In this document: in pieces, positions 8,730 to 17,735 of the stretch
Position numbering within the stretch: position 1 is the first letter of the stretch
Layout: every line of letters starts with the position of its first letter
DNA from: REEB426 sp964551975
GTDB lineage: Bacteria > Actinomycetota > Actinomycetes > S36-B12
Length of the DNA: 29,425 bases
Direction of reading: 5' to 3'
Assembly (NCBI GenBank): GCA_964551975.1
Contig: CAZKFI010000027.1
Span: 1-29,425, forward strand
Notes under the pieces: model-generated
What the model was told of the DNA's origin: nothing
Seen by the model: only the letters and a program-made list of their open reading frames with translations
Database searches by the model: none
Translations under genes and position numbers: made by a program

Positions 8730-9326
8730 GTGCGCATCACGGCCGGGCGATTGCAGGGCGTATGGAGTTTCGAGCCGATCCTTCGTGGTGACGACCGAGG
8801 TGTATTTCTTGAAGCATTCACGGCAGCCGCCTTTCGTGAAGCGACCGGTCATGACTTTGCACTACGGCAGATGAACATCTCCGTGTCGAGGGCCGGCACC
8901 GTGCGTGGCGTGCATTTCGCTGACGTGCCTCCTGGGCAGGCTAAGTATGTGCAGTGCCTAGCCGGCAGTGTGTTGGACATCGTCGTAGACATCCGTGTCG
9001 GATCGCCCACCTTCGGCCAGTGGGAGGCGGTTGAGCTGGACGACAGTGCACGTCGTGCCCTCTACATCAGTGAAGGCTTGGGGCATGCATTCTGCGCACT
9101 GTCTGACTCCGCCACGGTCGGGTATCTGTGCTCAGAGCCCTACGCCCCCGACCGCGAGCACGGAGTGCATCCACTGGATCCGGCCCTGGGTCTGCCCTGG
9201 CCTGAACCGGACCAGTCACTGCTGTCACCGAAGGACGCAGCCGCACCCACGCTGTCGCAGGCGGCGGATCAAGGTCTGCTACCGGATTATCAGGCCTGCC
9301 GTCGTTTCATTGCGGACCTGCCATAA
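8730..9326 (+). CDS. rmlC: dTDP-4-dehydrorhamnose 3,5-epimerase family (RmlC)
   Basis: This 198-residue protein has near-typical length for RmlC, which epimerises dTDP-4-keto-6-deoxyglucose at C3 and C5 on the way to dTDP-L-rhamnose. Visible family blocks: 'DDRGVFLEAF', 'RGVHFADVPPGQAKYVQC' (with the catalytic-base histidine and the following lysine), 'VLDIVVDIRVGSPTFGQWEAVEL', 'LYISEGLGHAFCALSD', and 'EPYAPDREHGVHPLDPALGLPWP' with the conserved tyrosine. The fold is a dimeric cupin in the cytoplasm. RmlA, RmlB and RmlD are absent from the window, so the product could be rhamnose or another deoxysugar made by a 3- or 3,5-epimerase relative. It ends 6 bp before the assembly gap. Confidence 0.85.
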   Translation: MRITAGRLQGVWSFEPILRGDDRGVFLEAFTAAAFREATGHDFALRQMNISVSRAGTVRGVHFADVPPGQAKYVQCLAGSVLDIVVDIRVGSPTFGQWEAVELDDSARRALYISEGLGHAFCALSDSATVGYLCSEPYAPDREHGVHPLDPALGLPWPEPDQSLLSPKDAAAPTLSQAADQGLLPDYQACRRFIADLP

Positions 9327-9332
9327 CGTCCG

Positions 9333-9432
9333 NNNNNNNNNNNNNNNNNNNNNNNNNNNNNNNNNNNNNNNNNNNNNNNNNNNNNNNNNNNNNNNNNNNN
9401 NNNNNNNNNNNNNNNNNNNNNNNNNNNNNNNN
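9333..9432. other. Assembly gap of exactly 100 N
   Basis: A run of 100 N is the usual placeholder for a scaffold gap of unknown length. It removes the 3' end of the membrane-protein gene on the right and possibly further genes. Any reading frame that appears to cross it is an artefact. Confidence 0.98.
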
Positions 9433-11489
9433 GAGGGTCGCAGCACCACCCGAACCAACTCCACCCGATTACTCCACTGATCGGCGAAGCGCTGCAATTG
9501 CACACCACTCACCGGCCGAAACCACAGCAGAGCAAGGTTGAGGTTCGGGTTTTTCACCAGTGATAGTTGCAAGTACTCAATGGCTCGGTCGTCGTAGGGG
9601 AAGGACGGCAACCCGGTGTAGAACCTGTTCTCGTCCTGCGTCATGACGCCGGTGAGTGAGCGCACCCAGAGATTCGGCAGGGTGCCCGAACCATCCCAGA
9701 GCATCGAGGTGAGTTGCGGGACGGTGACGGCCTGATTACGCGCCTCGATGATGGCTTCACCGACTAGGGCGTTGTTCACCGACTGCACTCGCACTTGACC
9801 GGCGGCGATCCCCGGTGCGGCAGCAAAGCCCGGAAGGAAGGATTCCGGCAGGCTGCCGACATATCCGAAACCGGTGATCGCGATGAGTGCACCCACGCCC
9901 AGCGCGAGCACAGCATCGACGGTGCCGCGTCGTCGACCTCCGGCTCGGCGAACGGCCGTACTGACGACTGCCACCACGACCGCAGCAAGGCAGCCGGCCA
10001 GTGCCGCCAGGGTTGGTGCGGTGGCCAACATCAAGGCCGCCAGGGACTTCAGCACGTAGTAACTACCGAGCCGATCGACCTCTGCAGTATCGGCGGCGGA
10101 GACTGCCAGCAGGATGAACGGCGCGAACCCGAGGCTGGCACCGGCGACCGCCACGCCAAGTGGCATGGCGCGTGCGCGCCAGAGCAGTGCGGCCACGGCG
10201 CAGACGATGACAGGTGCGGCCAGGGCAAGACCGAGGTTGAACGGCACCATGCCGATGCCCACGGATCCCAGATCCTCCGCCAGGGACGAGGCCGTGCCGC
10301 CATCGTCCGCGGCCACGATGGCGCGTCCCTGCAGCCAGGTGATGGCCCCCACCAACAGCACCGTGCTCATCGCCCAGACAATCGCCAACAGTCGTGCGAC
10401 TACGGGCCGACGTCCGCTGTCACGCCACAGCGCGATTGCGACGGTGATCCCGGCTGGCACCAGACCCAGCACGAGCGGTGTCCACAGTCCGATGACGGCG
10501 AGAGCCGCCAGCGGCAGGAGTGCAACGCCAATGCTGCGGGCGCTGCGCCAGGACCGGGCCGAGACATAGCTCGCGACGGTGAGCACCGCGACACCCATGA
10601 CGAAGTTCGTGAAACCGGCGTTGAACATCAAGGTGGGGCTACCCAGGTAAGCGAAGGCAGTGAACGCGAGGACGGCGAACGGGCCGACAACCGCGGTCCC
10701 CGCCCAGGTGCGAGCACCGCTGCGCGCGATGCGCGTGGCGAGGTCACCGGCGACCCAGGCAAGCGCGGCGATGGACGCGGCAAAGGACACGGCCGTCCAC
10801 TGCAGGTAAGGCCACAGCAGGGTTACGCGGTCAACACCCTCACCGGCTGAGATTGCAGCCGTTGAGGCCAACTGCGCCACTGACCAGGTCACGGTATGTA
10901 GGGCCGGGTACCACTGATTCCAAGCAACTGAGCCATCAATGGTCGGCCAGGTCAAGCTCCCCACATCGATGGTGTTGGCGAACGGTACGAAGTGCCCCTG
11001 GTTGTCCCAGCCGCTGAAGTACATCCCGCTGACCAGGTGGTAGGCGTCCTGACCGACGTAGGCCGCCAGGAGCCACCAGGCCAATCCGGCGCCCATCAGG
11101 AGTACGAGCGCATCGACGGCGGTCACTCTCGGTAGCCGCGGCGTCGTGCGGATGAGTAGCCACAGGCCCAGGCAGCCGAGCACGGCCACTGAGACTGCGA
11201 TGCGTGCCGATGTTGACGTCACCGGTAGTTGCCCCGCTCGAGGCAGCACGATCGCCGCAATTCCAGCGATCATCAGCAGGCTGATGAACCAGCGCTCCAT
11301 CAGGCTGCGTCCCCAGGGTGCCGCGATACCGAGCAGGATCAGGCTTGCGACGAAACCCACTGGCGGAAGTACCCACAGCAGCAGTAGCGCAGCGGCGACG
11401 GCCAGAACGACGATTACCGCGACGACTCGGCCCGTCTTCGAATCGATTGAAGGCTGATCAGTGCGGTTCGCGGTGTGCTGCTGCGTCAT
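9433..11489 (-). CDS. Large polytopic membrane protein, GT-C-like (3' end in gap)
   Basis: 685 residues are visible from an ATG that overlaps the stop of the DUF4012 gene (ATGA, 11486-11489); a longer in-frame extension upstream lies inside that gene and is unlikely. The protein has more than ten hydrophobic spans. A hydrophilic loop after the first few, 'YHLVSGMYFSGWDNQGHFVPFANTID', resembles the first extracytoplasmic loop of GT-C glycosyltransferases, where an acidic residue is catalytic. A soluble C-terminal part ('NNALVGEAIIEARNQAVTVPQLTSMLWDGS', 'GLPSFPYDDRAIEYLQLSL') continues into the gap. It may transfer sugars from polyprenyl-phosphate donors on the outer face, but I do not recognise the family precisely and this function is inference. 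Confidence 0.75.
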
Positions 11490-13426
11490 GAACTGCGCCG
11501 GAACTCGATGCGTACCTGCACGGGTCCGTTCTGAATGGCGCTGACCTCGGCGTTTTGCCCCTGCACCTGCATACCGCGCTCCGCTACGGGTTCCCAACCG
11601 GCCGGACCGGTAACGCGCACGGTGAGTGTGCTGTCGACAAACAGTGATTGCGGTTCGGCCTGCAACTGGTAGCGAAGTGCACCCGTTTCCGGATCAGTGA
11701 ACGTACCGGCGGGCAGTTCGTACGCCACCGACACCACGGCCTGACCACCCGGTTTGGTCCACCCGACGATTCGGATCAGTCGCTGGCCGAACCCGTCGTC
11801 AGCGAATCCGCGTCCGTACTGCTGATGTCCGCGGAAAGGTCGCACGGTGAATCCCTGCGGATAGGACGAACTGAAGTTGACCGCTGCGTTCGGCACGTAG
11901 AGCAGGTAGGCGTTCTTGGCCCAACTGGTCTCGTACCCGATGCGCTCCGGTGGTCCCTCGGGACGATCGGCAGGGGTCGCGTTGGTCATGGTGACCTGTT
12001 GACTGACCCGCGCAGAACCGTCCTCCGCCAACTGCACGGTAACCAGCACATTGCGCTGCTGGAACACATCGACCTTGGACTGGTTGCCGTTTTGTGTGTA
12101 GATCGCCGACCAGTCACCGATTTGAGGGTCGAAGACCTGGCCGGCGGCGCCGCTACTGAGTGCGAGTTGCTCCAGCGCAGGGTCACGCATCCACACCTGG
12201 AAATGCCGGCCCGGAGCCGTGGTTGCCACAGCCCGTGCAACGGAGACCAACTCGTCACCGGAGAGGAGGCGGGTCAGGAGGTCATCCAGCAGTTGCTGAT
12301 TCGCCAACTGCCGCGTCTGCGCCTCCTCCTGGCCGAACTCTGCGTAGGCATCCACCAGCAGGATCTGACCGAGTTGGTCACCGGTCACCTCACCGTAGGT
12401 GGGTGACTGAATGGGGCCGATCGCATTGAGCATCGCTGCGATGGCCGTCAGATCCAGGGTCATCACCCCATCCACGCGCGGGTAGTTCCCGCCCTGCCAG
12501 GCACCGGCCATTTCCTGCGCAGAAAACAACAGATTTGGATGGGTGTTCGTCACCACCATCGGATCGAATCGTGGGTTGCCTCGGAAGAACGGATTCTTTG
12601 CTGGCCCCCACCAGCGCACCGGAGCATTCAGTGGTGGGAAGAGCTGTGTACTGGTCTGGCCCTTGATTGGAATGGTGATGCGTCCGTTGTCGAACTCCAC
12701 GAGGACGAGGGTCAGAGGCGCGCCACCCGCCGCGCGCATCTCCGCCTGGTTACCAATGGCAACCAGGTAGCGGCGAACTCCGTTGGCTCCGAGTGCATCA
12801 GGGAGCACGGGTGCCAGGTCCACCAGCGCATCGATTGCCTGCTGCACCGGAGCAACTTCCTTGAGTGCCCGCTCCTGCACCATGGCTAATAGGCCAGCTG
12901 CTGGGCCGGTGGCTTTGATGGCACGCAGGTCACCGGCGCTGGCGGCTAATCCAGAGTCAATGGCCGCCACTCGAGGTGGAAGCTGTTTGAGTTGCTCCAC
13001 ATCGATGGCTCCGTCGCGGAAGATCTTGACGTTGCCGCTCTTACCGGAAAGATCACCGAACAGGGTGAGCATCTCCCCGGTGCTGGACGTGACATCGTCG
13101 GTTGCCGAGCCGATCAGCTGCCAGTTGGCAACGGCTGTGCTGATACCCGGAATGACACTCAGGATGCTCAGCTGCCAGGTGTCGGCAGAGCCAATAACTC
13201 GATCCGCCGCCGTTTCCACCTGGGCGTAGTCGGCGAGCGCGGCATCGAATTCACCGGCGGTGATCTGGTCGACCGCCGCGGACAGGCTGGTCTGGAAGCT
13301 GCGGGCCCCTGCTCCCAGCGAGACGATGGAGGTCATCAGGCCGGCCTGCATCCATAACAGGAATCCGCCGCCAATGACTGCAGCGATGACCCAAAGGGTC
13401 CTGCCCCCGGTTACCGGACGCTGCAC
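11486..13426 (-). CDS. DUF4012 domain-containing membrane-anchored protein
   Basis: This 646-residue protein has one N-terminal membrane anchor (about residues 10-32) followed by a large extracytoplasmic region. The block 'RRYLVAIGNQAEMRAAGGAPLTLVLVEFDNGRI' (about residue 216) is the signature of DUF4012, a family common in Actinobacteria and often found beside cell-surface polysaccharide genes; its biochemical role is unknown to me. The region after it ('DGVMTLDLTAIAAMLNAIGPI', 'LLDDLLTRLLSG') follows the family pattern and resembles LytR-CpsA-Psr neighbours in style but lacks their clear motif. The start is a GTG with no ribosome-binding site and a TACACT box six bases upstream. The gene overlaps the downstream membrane-protein gene by four bases, so the two are probably made together. 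Confidence 0.85.
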   Translation of the reverse strand: MQRPVTGGRTLWVIAAVIGGGFLLWMQAGLMTSIVSLGAGARSFQTSLSAAVDQITAGEFDAALADYAQVETAADRVIGSADTWQLSILSVIPGISTAVANWQLIGSATDDVTSSTGEMLTLFGDLSGKSGNVKIFRDGAIDVEQLKQLPPRVAAIDSGLAASAGDLRAIKATGPAAGLLAMVQERALKEVAPVQQAIDALVDLAPVLPDALGANGVRRYLVAIGNQAEMRAAGGAPLTLVLVEFDNGRITIPIKGQTSTQLFPPLNAPVRWWGPAKNPFFRGNPRFDPMVVTNTHPNLLFSAQEMAGAWQGGNYPRVDGVMTLDLTAIAAMLNAIGPIQSPTYGEVTGDQLGQILLVDAYAEFGQEEAQTRQLANQQLLDDLLTRLLSGDELVSVARAVATTAPGRHFQVWMRDPALEQLALSSGAAGQVFDPQIGDWSAIYTQNGNQSKVDVFQQRNVLVTVQLAEDGSARVSQQVTMTNATPADRPEGPPERIGYETSWAKNAYLLYVPNAAVNFSSSYPQGFTVRPFRGHQQYGRGFADDGFGQRLIRIVGWTKPGGQAVVSVAYELPAGTFTDPETGALRYQLQAEPQSLFVDSTLTVRVTGPAGWEPVAERGMQVQGQNAEVSAIQNGPVQVRIEFRRSS

Positions 13427-13432
13427 TCAGGG

Positions 13433-13438
13433 AGTGTA
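13433..13438 (-). promoter_or_regulatory. -10 box of a leaderless promoter for the DUF4012 gene
   Basis: TACACT on the minus strand is followed by six bases (CCCTGA) and the GTG at 13426. No Shine-Dalgarno sequence is present. It lies in the 48-bp gap after the sugar-transferase gene, so the DUF4012 operon may have its own promoter. Confidence 0.45.
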
Positions 13439-13474
13439 ACGACGTGGGCCTGAGGGTTCCCGAATCGTTGGGCC

Positions 13475-14944
13475 TTAGTAGGCGCCGTCACCGACCAGGA
13501 CCGCCTTGACGGTCTTGGCGACGATGACGAGGTCAAGAGCTGGGGACCAGTGCTCCACGTATTCCAGGTCGAGGCGCATGCGCTCCTCCCAGTCCACCGT
13601 TTTGCGCCCGGACACCTGCCACAGTCCGGTGAGGCCCGGCTTGGTGAGATGTCGGCGGTGATCGGTGTCACCCAACAGAGGCAGTTCCTCCACCAGTACC
13701 GGTCGAGGACCGACCAGTGACATGGATCCGCTGATGACGTTGACGACCTGCGGCATCTCATCGATCGACCAGCGACGAAGTACGCGGCCGAAACCGGTGA
13801 TCCGCGGGTCCTGTCGGTAGCGTTCGCTGATCTTGGCGTCCGGTTCGCCGATCACGCTGGCGCGCATGAGATCGGCACCGACCACCATGGTGCGGAACTT
13901 CGCGACGCGGATGATGCGGCCGCCCAGTCCGACGCGCTCCTGGAAGTAGAACACCGGTCCCCGGCTAGTGAACAGGGTGCCGATCGTCGCGACGATCATG
14001 AATGGCAGGAAGGCGATGAACAGCAGCAGCCCGAAGACGATGTCCAGGGTGCGCTTGATCACGCGTTTGGGACCGGTCAGGTGTGGCTCATCTAGGTGTA
14101 GCAGCGGTAGATCTGCGGCCATGCGCATCGTGACGCGTGGACCTGCAACATCGCCCAGGGTCGGAGCAACGAGCAGATCGATACGCGGACCTTCCAGGCG
14201 CCAGGCCAGTCGCTGAACCAGTTGCTGGCCTAGGGCCGGTGAACCCGCCACGGCGACGGTGTCGGCGTTGCCTAGGGAGATTCGGGTCATGACCTCATCG
14301 AGCCAGGCGTCCAACTTCGACTCATCGAGTGCGCCCTTGGGTTCGTCCACGACATCGACCACTGTGAAGCCGGCAACCGGGTCGCGATCCAGCAGGTCGA
14401 CGATCTCGGACTTCTGCGGGTCGGCACCGATCACCACCGTCCGGTGCAGGTAGTGCCCGTATCGGCGTTCGTGACGAAGCCAAGCGCGCAGTGTCCAGCG
14501 CACCACCAGCAGCAGGGTGAGTCCAACAACGAATGTGATGAGGACGAAGCCACGGGAGAGGTCGATCTTGAACGCGAACACCACAATGGCCACGGCACTG
14601 AACACGGTGGCCGTGGCGGCGATAACCCGCTTGAACTCCTCCGAACCAACTCCGAGCACCCGGGTGTCGTAGGCGCCGCGGGTGACCAGGGCCGCCATCC
14701 AGGCCAGCACCACGATGACGGCAAGTGACAGGTAGGTGGGGTCGTTCAGATCCACGTTGTAGGGAATGGTCCAACGCAGGATGTAGCCGGTAATGCTTGC
14801 CACGATGATCGCGATGACGTCCCAGAGGACCGCTCTGGTGGCGTAGACACGCAGGGGGTCTCGAGGCCGGATAGGGCGATCACGATGCCCACCAAGGCCG
14901 GTGGTGACGGTGGCGGGGGACACCACCTGCTCCTGCTGGGTCAC
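13475..14944 (-). CDS. Polyprenyl-phosphate sugar-1-phosphate transferase (WbaP/WcaJ type)
   Basis: With the GTG start at 14944 the protein has 489 residues; I prefer this start because GGAGG lies four bases upstream, whereas the longer form from 15016 adds 24 residues of Gly/Arg-rich sequence. N-terminal membrane spans and a CoA-binding-like cytosolic domain ('LHRTVVIGADPQKSEIVDLLDRDPVAGF') precede the bacterial sugar-transferase core from about residue 294: 'KRTLDIVFGLLLF', 'FYFQERVGLGGRIIRVAKFRTM', 'SIDEMPQVVNVI', 'SLVGPRPVL', 'KPGLTGLWQVSGR', ending 'GDGAY'. The enzyme starts glycan assembly by moving a sugar-1-phosphate from a nucleotide sugar to undecaprenyl phosphate at the inner membrane face. 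It is the likely initiating step for the polymer handled by this locus. Confidence 0.93.
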   Translation of the reverse strand: MTQQEQVVSPATVTTGLGGHRDRPIRPRDPLRVYATRAVLWDVIAIIVASITGYILRWTIPYNVDLNDPTYLSLAVIVVLAWMAALVTRGAYDTRVLGVGSEEFKRVIAATATVFSAVAIVVFAFKIDLSRGFVLITFVVGLTLLLVVRWTLRAWLRHERRYGHYLHRTVVIGADPQKSEIVDLLDRDPVAGFTVVDVVDEPKGALDESKLDAWLDEVMTRISLGNADTVAVAGSPALGQQLVQRLAWRLEGPRIDLLVAPTLGDVAGPRVTMRMAADLPLLHLDEPHLTGPKRVIKRTLDIVFGLLLFIAFLPFMIVATIGTLFTSRGPVFYFQERVGLGGRIIRVAKFRTMVVGADLMRASVIGEPDAKISERYRQDPRITGFGRVLRRWSIDEMPQVVNVISGSMSLVGPRPVLVEELPLLGDTDHRRHLTKPGLTGLWQVSGRKTVDWEERMRLDLEYVEHWSPALDLVIVAKTVKAVLVGDGAY

Positions 14945-15031
14945 GCCACCTCCCACGGGCCCGGTCCATCTCTGCGATCCGGACCCTGCTCTGACTCGTT
15001 GCTGGCCCCGTACCAACTCCAGGTAAGCCTA

Positions 15032-15061
15032 AGGGCCGGCACCCGTTGGGGTGCCGGCCCT
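15032..15061 (-). terminator. Strong hairpin terminator after the glycosidase pair
   Basis: A perfect 13-bp G/C-rich stem (arms 15032-15044 and 15049-15061, loop GTTG) lies 45 bp beyond the stop of the minus-strand glycosidase gene and before the sugar-transferase start. Only a weak T-rich stretch follows, as is usual in high-GC Actinobacteria. It separates the glycosidase transcript from the sugar-transferase transcript. Confidence 0.75.
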
Positions 15062-15106
15062 GAACGCAGGCTTGCCGGGGCTTTCGACCAGAGGCCGAAC
15101 CCCGCG

Positions 15107-16426
15107 CTACTGCAGGTAAATCCGAACCGGGATCTCCGTGAGGGTTACGGCTGTTCCTGCGGCCAGCTCCTGGCAGTTCGCCAGGGGGTCGCAGAGCAGC
15201 TGGGAGCCCTCGGGAGCGGTGTAGGGCACCTCACCGGTCTCAGCCCAGGCCACGATCGACTTGGCTCCGTCCTTGGTGAAGTTGCAGACCACCGCACCGC
15301 CGTTGTCCTCACAACCGGCGAACGACGCTCCAAATACCCAGTTCTCCAGGGCGAAGAAGCCCTGCTCGGCATCAGAGCCCGGGTAGGCCTGCACGCCCAG
15401 CAGGTCGTACGGCTTCGGCGTCCAGATGTACCAGTAGGAGCGGCCGATGCCGTAGCGCAGGTCATCGATGTAGGTGCGCACAACCCAGCCGGCGGCCTTG
15501 GCGCCGGTGATGTCCTGCTTCGGGAAGTCCGGACCGGGACCGGCGAGGCCGTAGTTCAACTCCGTGTCCCACAGCGGCAGATCCGGTGCACCTGCCGCCT
15601 GCAGGGCGTCCTTGGCAGCCTGAATCAGGGCTCCGCGCGCGGATGGATCACCCTTGCTGTTGGGATAGGTGTGGATGGCAAAGACATCAACGGGCCACCC
15701 CTTCTCACCCAGTGCCTTCAGGTAGGCCGGGTAGAACTTCGAGAAGGAACTCTCCAAGCGAGTCGACGGCGAAGCGGCGACCACTGTGGCATTCGGGTCG
15801 ATCTTCTTGATGATGTCGTAGGCCCGCTTGGTGAGCTCGGCCATTTCCTCAGGAGTTCCGTTGTAGAAGTTCTTGAGGTTCGCCTCGTTCCAGATCTGGT
15901 AGGCGTTGATCCGACCCTGGTAGCGCGTGGCCACCTCGGTTACCCAGTTGTCCCATGCAGCCATGTCCTTGGGGGCACTGGCGGCGCCGGGCTGTGGGTA
16001 GTCGTCTTTGCCAACCTCCTTGGCATTCCACTCCGGTGTTGTACCAAGCACCATCAGGATGTCGGTCATCCCTTTCGATGTCGCGTTCTCTACGACACCG
16101 TCCAGGTTGTCCCACTTGAAGACCCCGGGCTCGAGTTCGATCTGCGACCACCCAGTGCCGTTGTCCCAGACGCGCAGCGCACCAAACGGTGCACTCGCCC
16201 AAGCACCACCTTCGGCACCTTCGATGTGCATGCCGACCAGGCTGGGCTTGATCGCATTGGGATCAGCGCTGGGCACTGCGGCAGCTGACGAGGCCGCCGT
16301 GGTTGCCGTGTCCGAGGAGCCGCAGGCCGCAAGGGCGGTGGTGACAGCAGCAACTGCTGCCACCATCGCCACGAGCGAAGCCTTCGATCGACCCGACGTG
16401 TTCAACGAGGTGTTTATCCGAACCAT
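15107..16426 (-). CDS. Clan GH-A glycoside hydrolase, lipoprotein (GH39-like)
   Basis: This 439-residue protein has a lipoprotein signal peptide: a basic N-terminus, a hydrophobic stretch and the lipobox 'LAAC' with Cys35. It should sit on the outer face of the membrane. A (beta/alpha)8 glycosidase follows, with the acid/base glutamate in 'YQIWNEANL' (about residue 181) and the nucleophile glutamate in 'LWDTELNYG' (about 287); both residues are present. 'VDVFAIHTYPNS' and 'SYWYIW' are typical clan A strand ends. The general look is GH39/PslG-like. It is a paralogue of the next gene and overlaps its 3' end by 13 bases. By analogy with PslG in Pseudomonas it may trim the exopolysaccharide made here; the substrate is unknown. 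Confidence 0.8.
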   Translation of the reverse strand: MVRINTSLNTSGRSKASLVAMVAAVAAVTTALAACGSSDTATTAASSAAAVPSADPNAIKPSLVGMHIEGAEGGAWASAPFGALRVWDNGTGWSQIELEPGVFKWDNLDGVVENATSKGMTDILMVLGTTPEWNAKEVGKDDYPQPGAASAPKDMAAWDNWVTEVATRYQGRINAYQIWNEANLKNFYNGTPEEMAELTKRAYDIIKKIDPNATVVAASPSTRLESSFSKFYPAYLKALGEKGWPVDVFAIHTYPNSKGDPSARGALIQAAKDALQAAGAPDLPLWDTELNYGLAGPGPDFPKQDITGAKAAGWVVRTYIDDLRYGIGRSYWYIWTPKPYDLLGVQAYPGSDAEQGFFALENWVFGASFAGCEDNGGAVVCNFTKDGAKSIVAWAETGEVPYTAPEGSQLLCDPLANCQELAAGTAVTLTEIPVRIYLQ

Positions 16427-17625
16427 GTAGGCATGCTCCCGATCGTGACGGTGGAACCACCGGCCACCGGTGTACTAACACTGGATGCGGTGACCTGGGT
16501 GGTGGCCGTGGCAGGCACCGTGAAGGCGCCGCTGCCCGTGCTCGCCCAGGCAATCGTTGCGGTAACGCCGTTCTTGGTGACCGTGCAGGTGTTCACTGCA
16601 GCACTCACGCAGTTCACGTCGCCACCGACGATCCAGTTGTAGGTCGTGTTGTAGGCACTGGTGCCAGCGGTACCCGCCATCAACTGCACGCCGCCACGCG
16701 TATACGGCGTGAGCGTGAAGGAGTACCAGTAGGCACGGGCAACACCCAGTCGCACGTCGTCCAGATAGGTCTGCGCGACGTATGCAGCCGCGGTGTCTCC
16801 GTCAATGTTCTGACCGGGGACGCTGCCGGGTCCGGAGAAGCCGTAGTTGACCTCGGTGTCCCAAAGTGGCTTGGCAACTCCGGCTGCCGCCATATCGGCC
16901 TTGACCGTGGCGATATAGCCCGCGCGCGTTGCCGGCGTGCCGTCACCCGGTGGGTACAGGTGCACCGCAACGGCGTCGACGGGCATGCCCTTCTTCTTCA
17001 TCGCCTTGAGGTAAGCGGGGAAGAACTTGTCGTAAGACGCTGTGAGGCGAACAGTGGAACTCGCACTGACGATGACGGCGGTCTTGTCGTACTTGCGGAT
17101 GATCGATGCCGCCTGCGAGGTGAGGTCAGCCATCTGGGAGGGGCTACCGGCCCAGAAGTTGGACAGGTTCGCCTCGTTCCAGATCTGGTAGGCCATGCCC
17201 TGGTTCTTGTAGCGCTTGACGACTGCTGTCACCCAGTCTTTCCAGTCAGAACTCTTCGGCACCGAAGCTGCGCCCTTGTTTGGGTAGGTGCCCTGCTTGG
17301 TGTTGGTCGCTGCCCAGGTAGCAGTCGAACCCAGCACGTAGAGCGGACGTACGTTGAGTGAACGGGTGTTATTGATGGCCTGGTCGAGACCCGTCCACCA
17401 ATACTTGCCCTTCTTGGGGTTCACCTTGTTCCAGGTCAGACCCATGTCCCAGATGCGGATCGTTCCGTAGGCGGGGGTTCCGGCCGGATTTCCGCTCGAT
17501 GGCGGAGCGAGGATGTGCAGGCCAAAGGCTGTGGGATCCACCACCTCGGCCCTCGCGGGCTGCGCCAGGGCGACAACTCCGATGGCGAGGGCGGCACTGG
17601 TCAGTGCAGTGACGATACGACGCAT
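16414..17625 (-). CDS. Clan GH-A glycoside hydrolase, secreted paralogue (GH39-like)
   Basis: This 403-residue protein has a cleavable signal peptide (about residues 1-26, ending 'PARA') with no lipobox, so it should be released or cell-wall associated. The catalytic domain parallels the downstream gene block for block: 'YGTIRIWDMGLTWNKVNPKKGKY', acid/base Glu in 'YQIWNEANLSNFW' (about residue 147), 'VDAVAVHLYPPGDG', nucleophile Glu in 'LWDTEVNYG' (about 256), 'AYWYSFT'. The two genes are evidently a tandem duplication that diverged in anchoring. A ribosome-binding site AGAAAGG lies six bases before the ATG. The C-terminal ~60 residues are Thr/Val/Ala-rich beta strands. The exact CAZy family would need a profile search. 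Confidence 0.8.
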   Translation of the reverse strand: MRRIVTALTSAALAIGVVALAQPARAEVVDPTAFGLHILAPPSSGNPAGTPAYGTIRIWDMGLTWNKVNPKKGKYWWTGLDQAINNTRSLNVRPLYVLGSTATWAATNTKQGTYPNKGAASVPKSSDWKDWVTAVVKRYKNQGMAYQIWNEANLSNFWAGSPSQMADLTSQAASIIRKYDKTAVIVSASSTVRLTASYDKFFPAYLKAMKKKGMPVDAVAVHLYPPGDGTPATRAGYIATVKADMAAAGVAKPLWDTEVNYGFSGPGSVPGQNIDGDTAAAYVAQTYLDDVRLGVARAYWYSFTLTPYTRGGVQLMAGTAGTSAYNTTYNWIVGGDVNCVSAAVNTCTVTKNGVTATIAWASTGSGAFTVPATATTQVTASSVSTPVAGGSTVTIGSMPTWFG

Positions 17626-17735
17626 GCGATGCCTTTCTAGCGTGTCGTGTTCTGCGCTGACCCGATGACCGGGCCAATGACCACTAGGTCACCGGAGATT
17701 CGTTCAGCGCTACGGGCGAATGCGCTTCATGCTAC

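Noticed and set aside
9279..11597. A 772-codon minus-strand frame running through the N gap into the rmlC antisense
   Set aside because: The N run is read as open by default. The gene's real start is the ATGA overlap at 11489, and its 3' end is unknown; the piece left of the gap is antisense to a clear rmlC gene.
13433..13470. ECF-sigma promoter (GGGAAC ... CGTT) upstream of the DUF4012 gene
   Set aside because: The spacer between GGGAAC and CGTT is about 14 bases, shorter than the usual 15-17 for SigE-type sites; the TACACT leaderless box explains the start better.
14885..16288. Long plus-strand open frame (467 codons) opposite the glycosidase and sugar-transferase genes
   Set aside because: It is antisense to well-supported genes, has no family resemblance and crosses a strong terminator hairpin; it is a GC-rich shadow frame. 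The same applies to 9795-10850 and 2432-3217.
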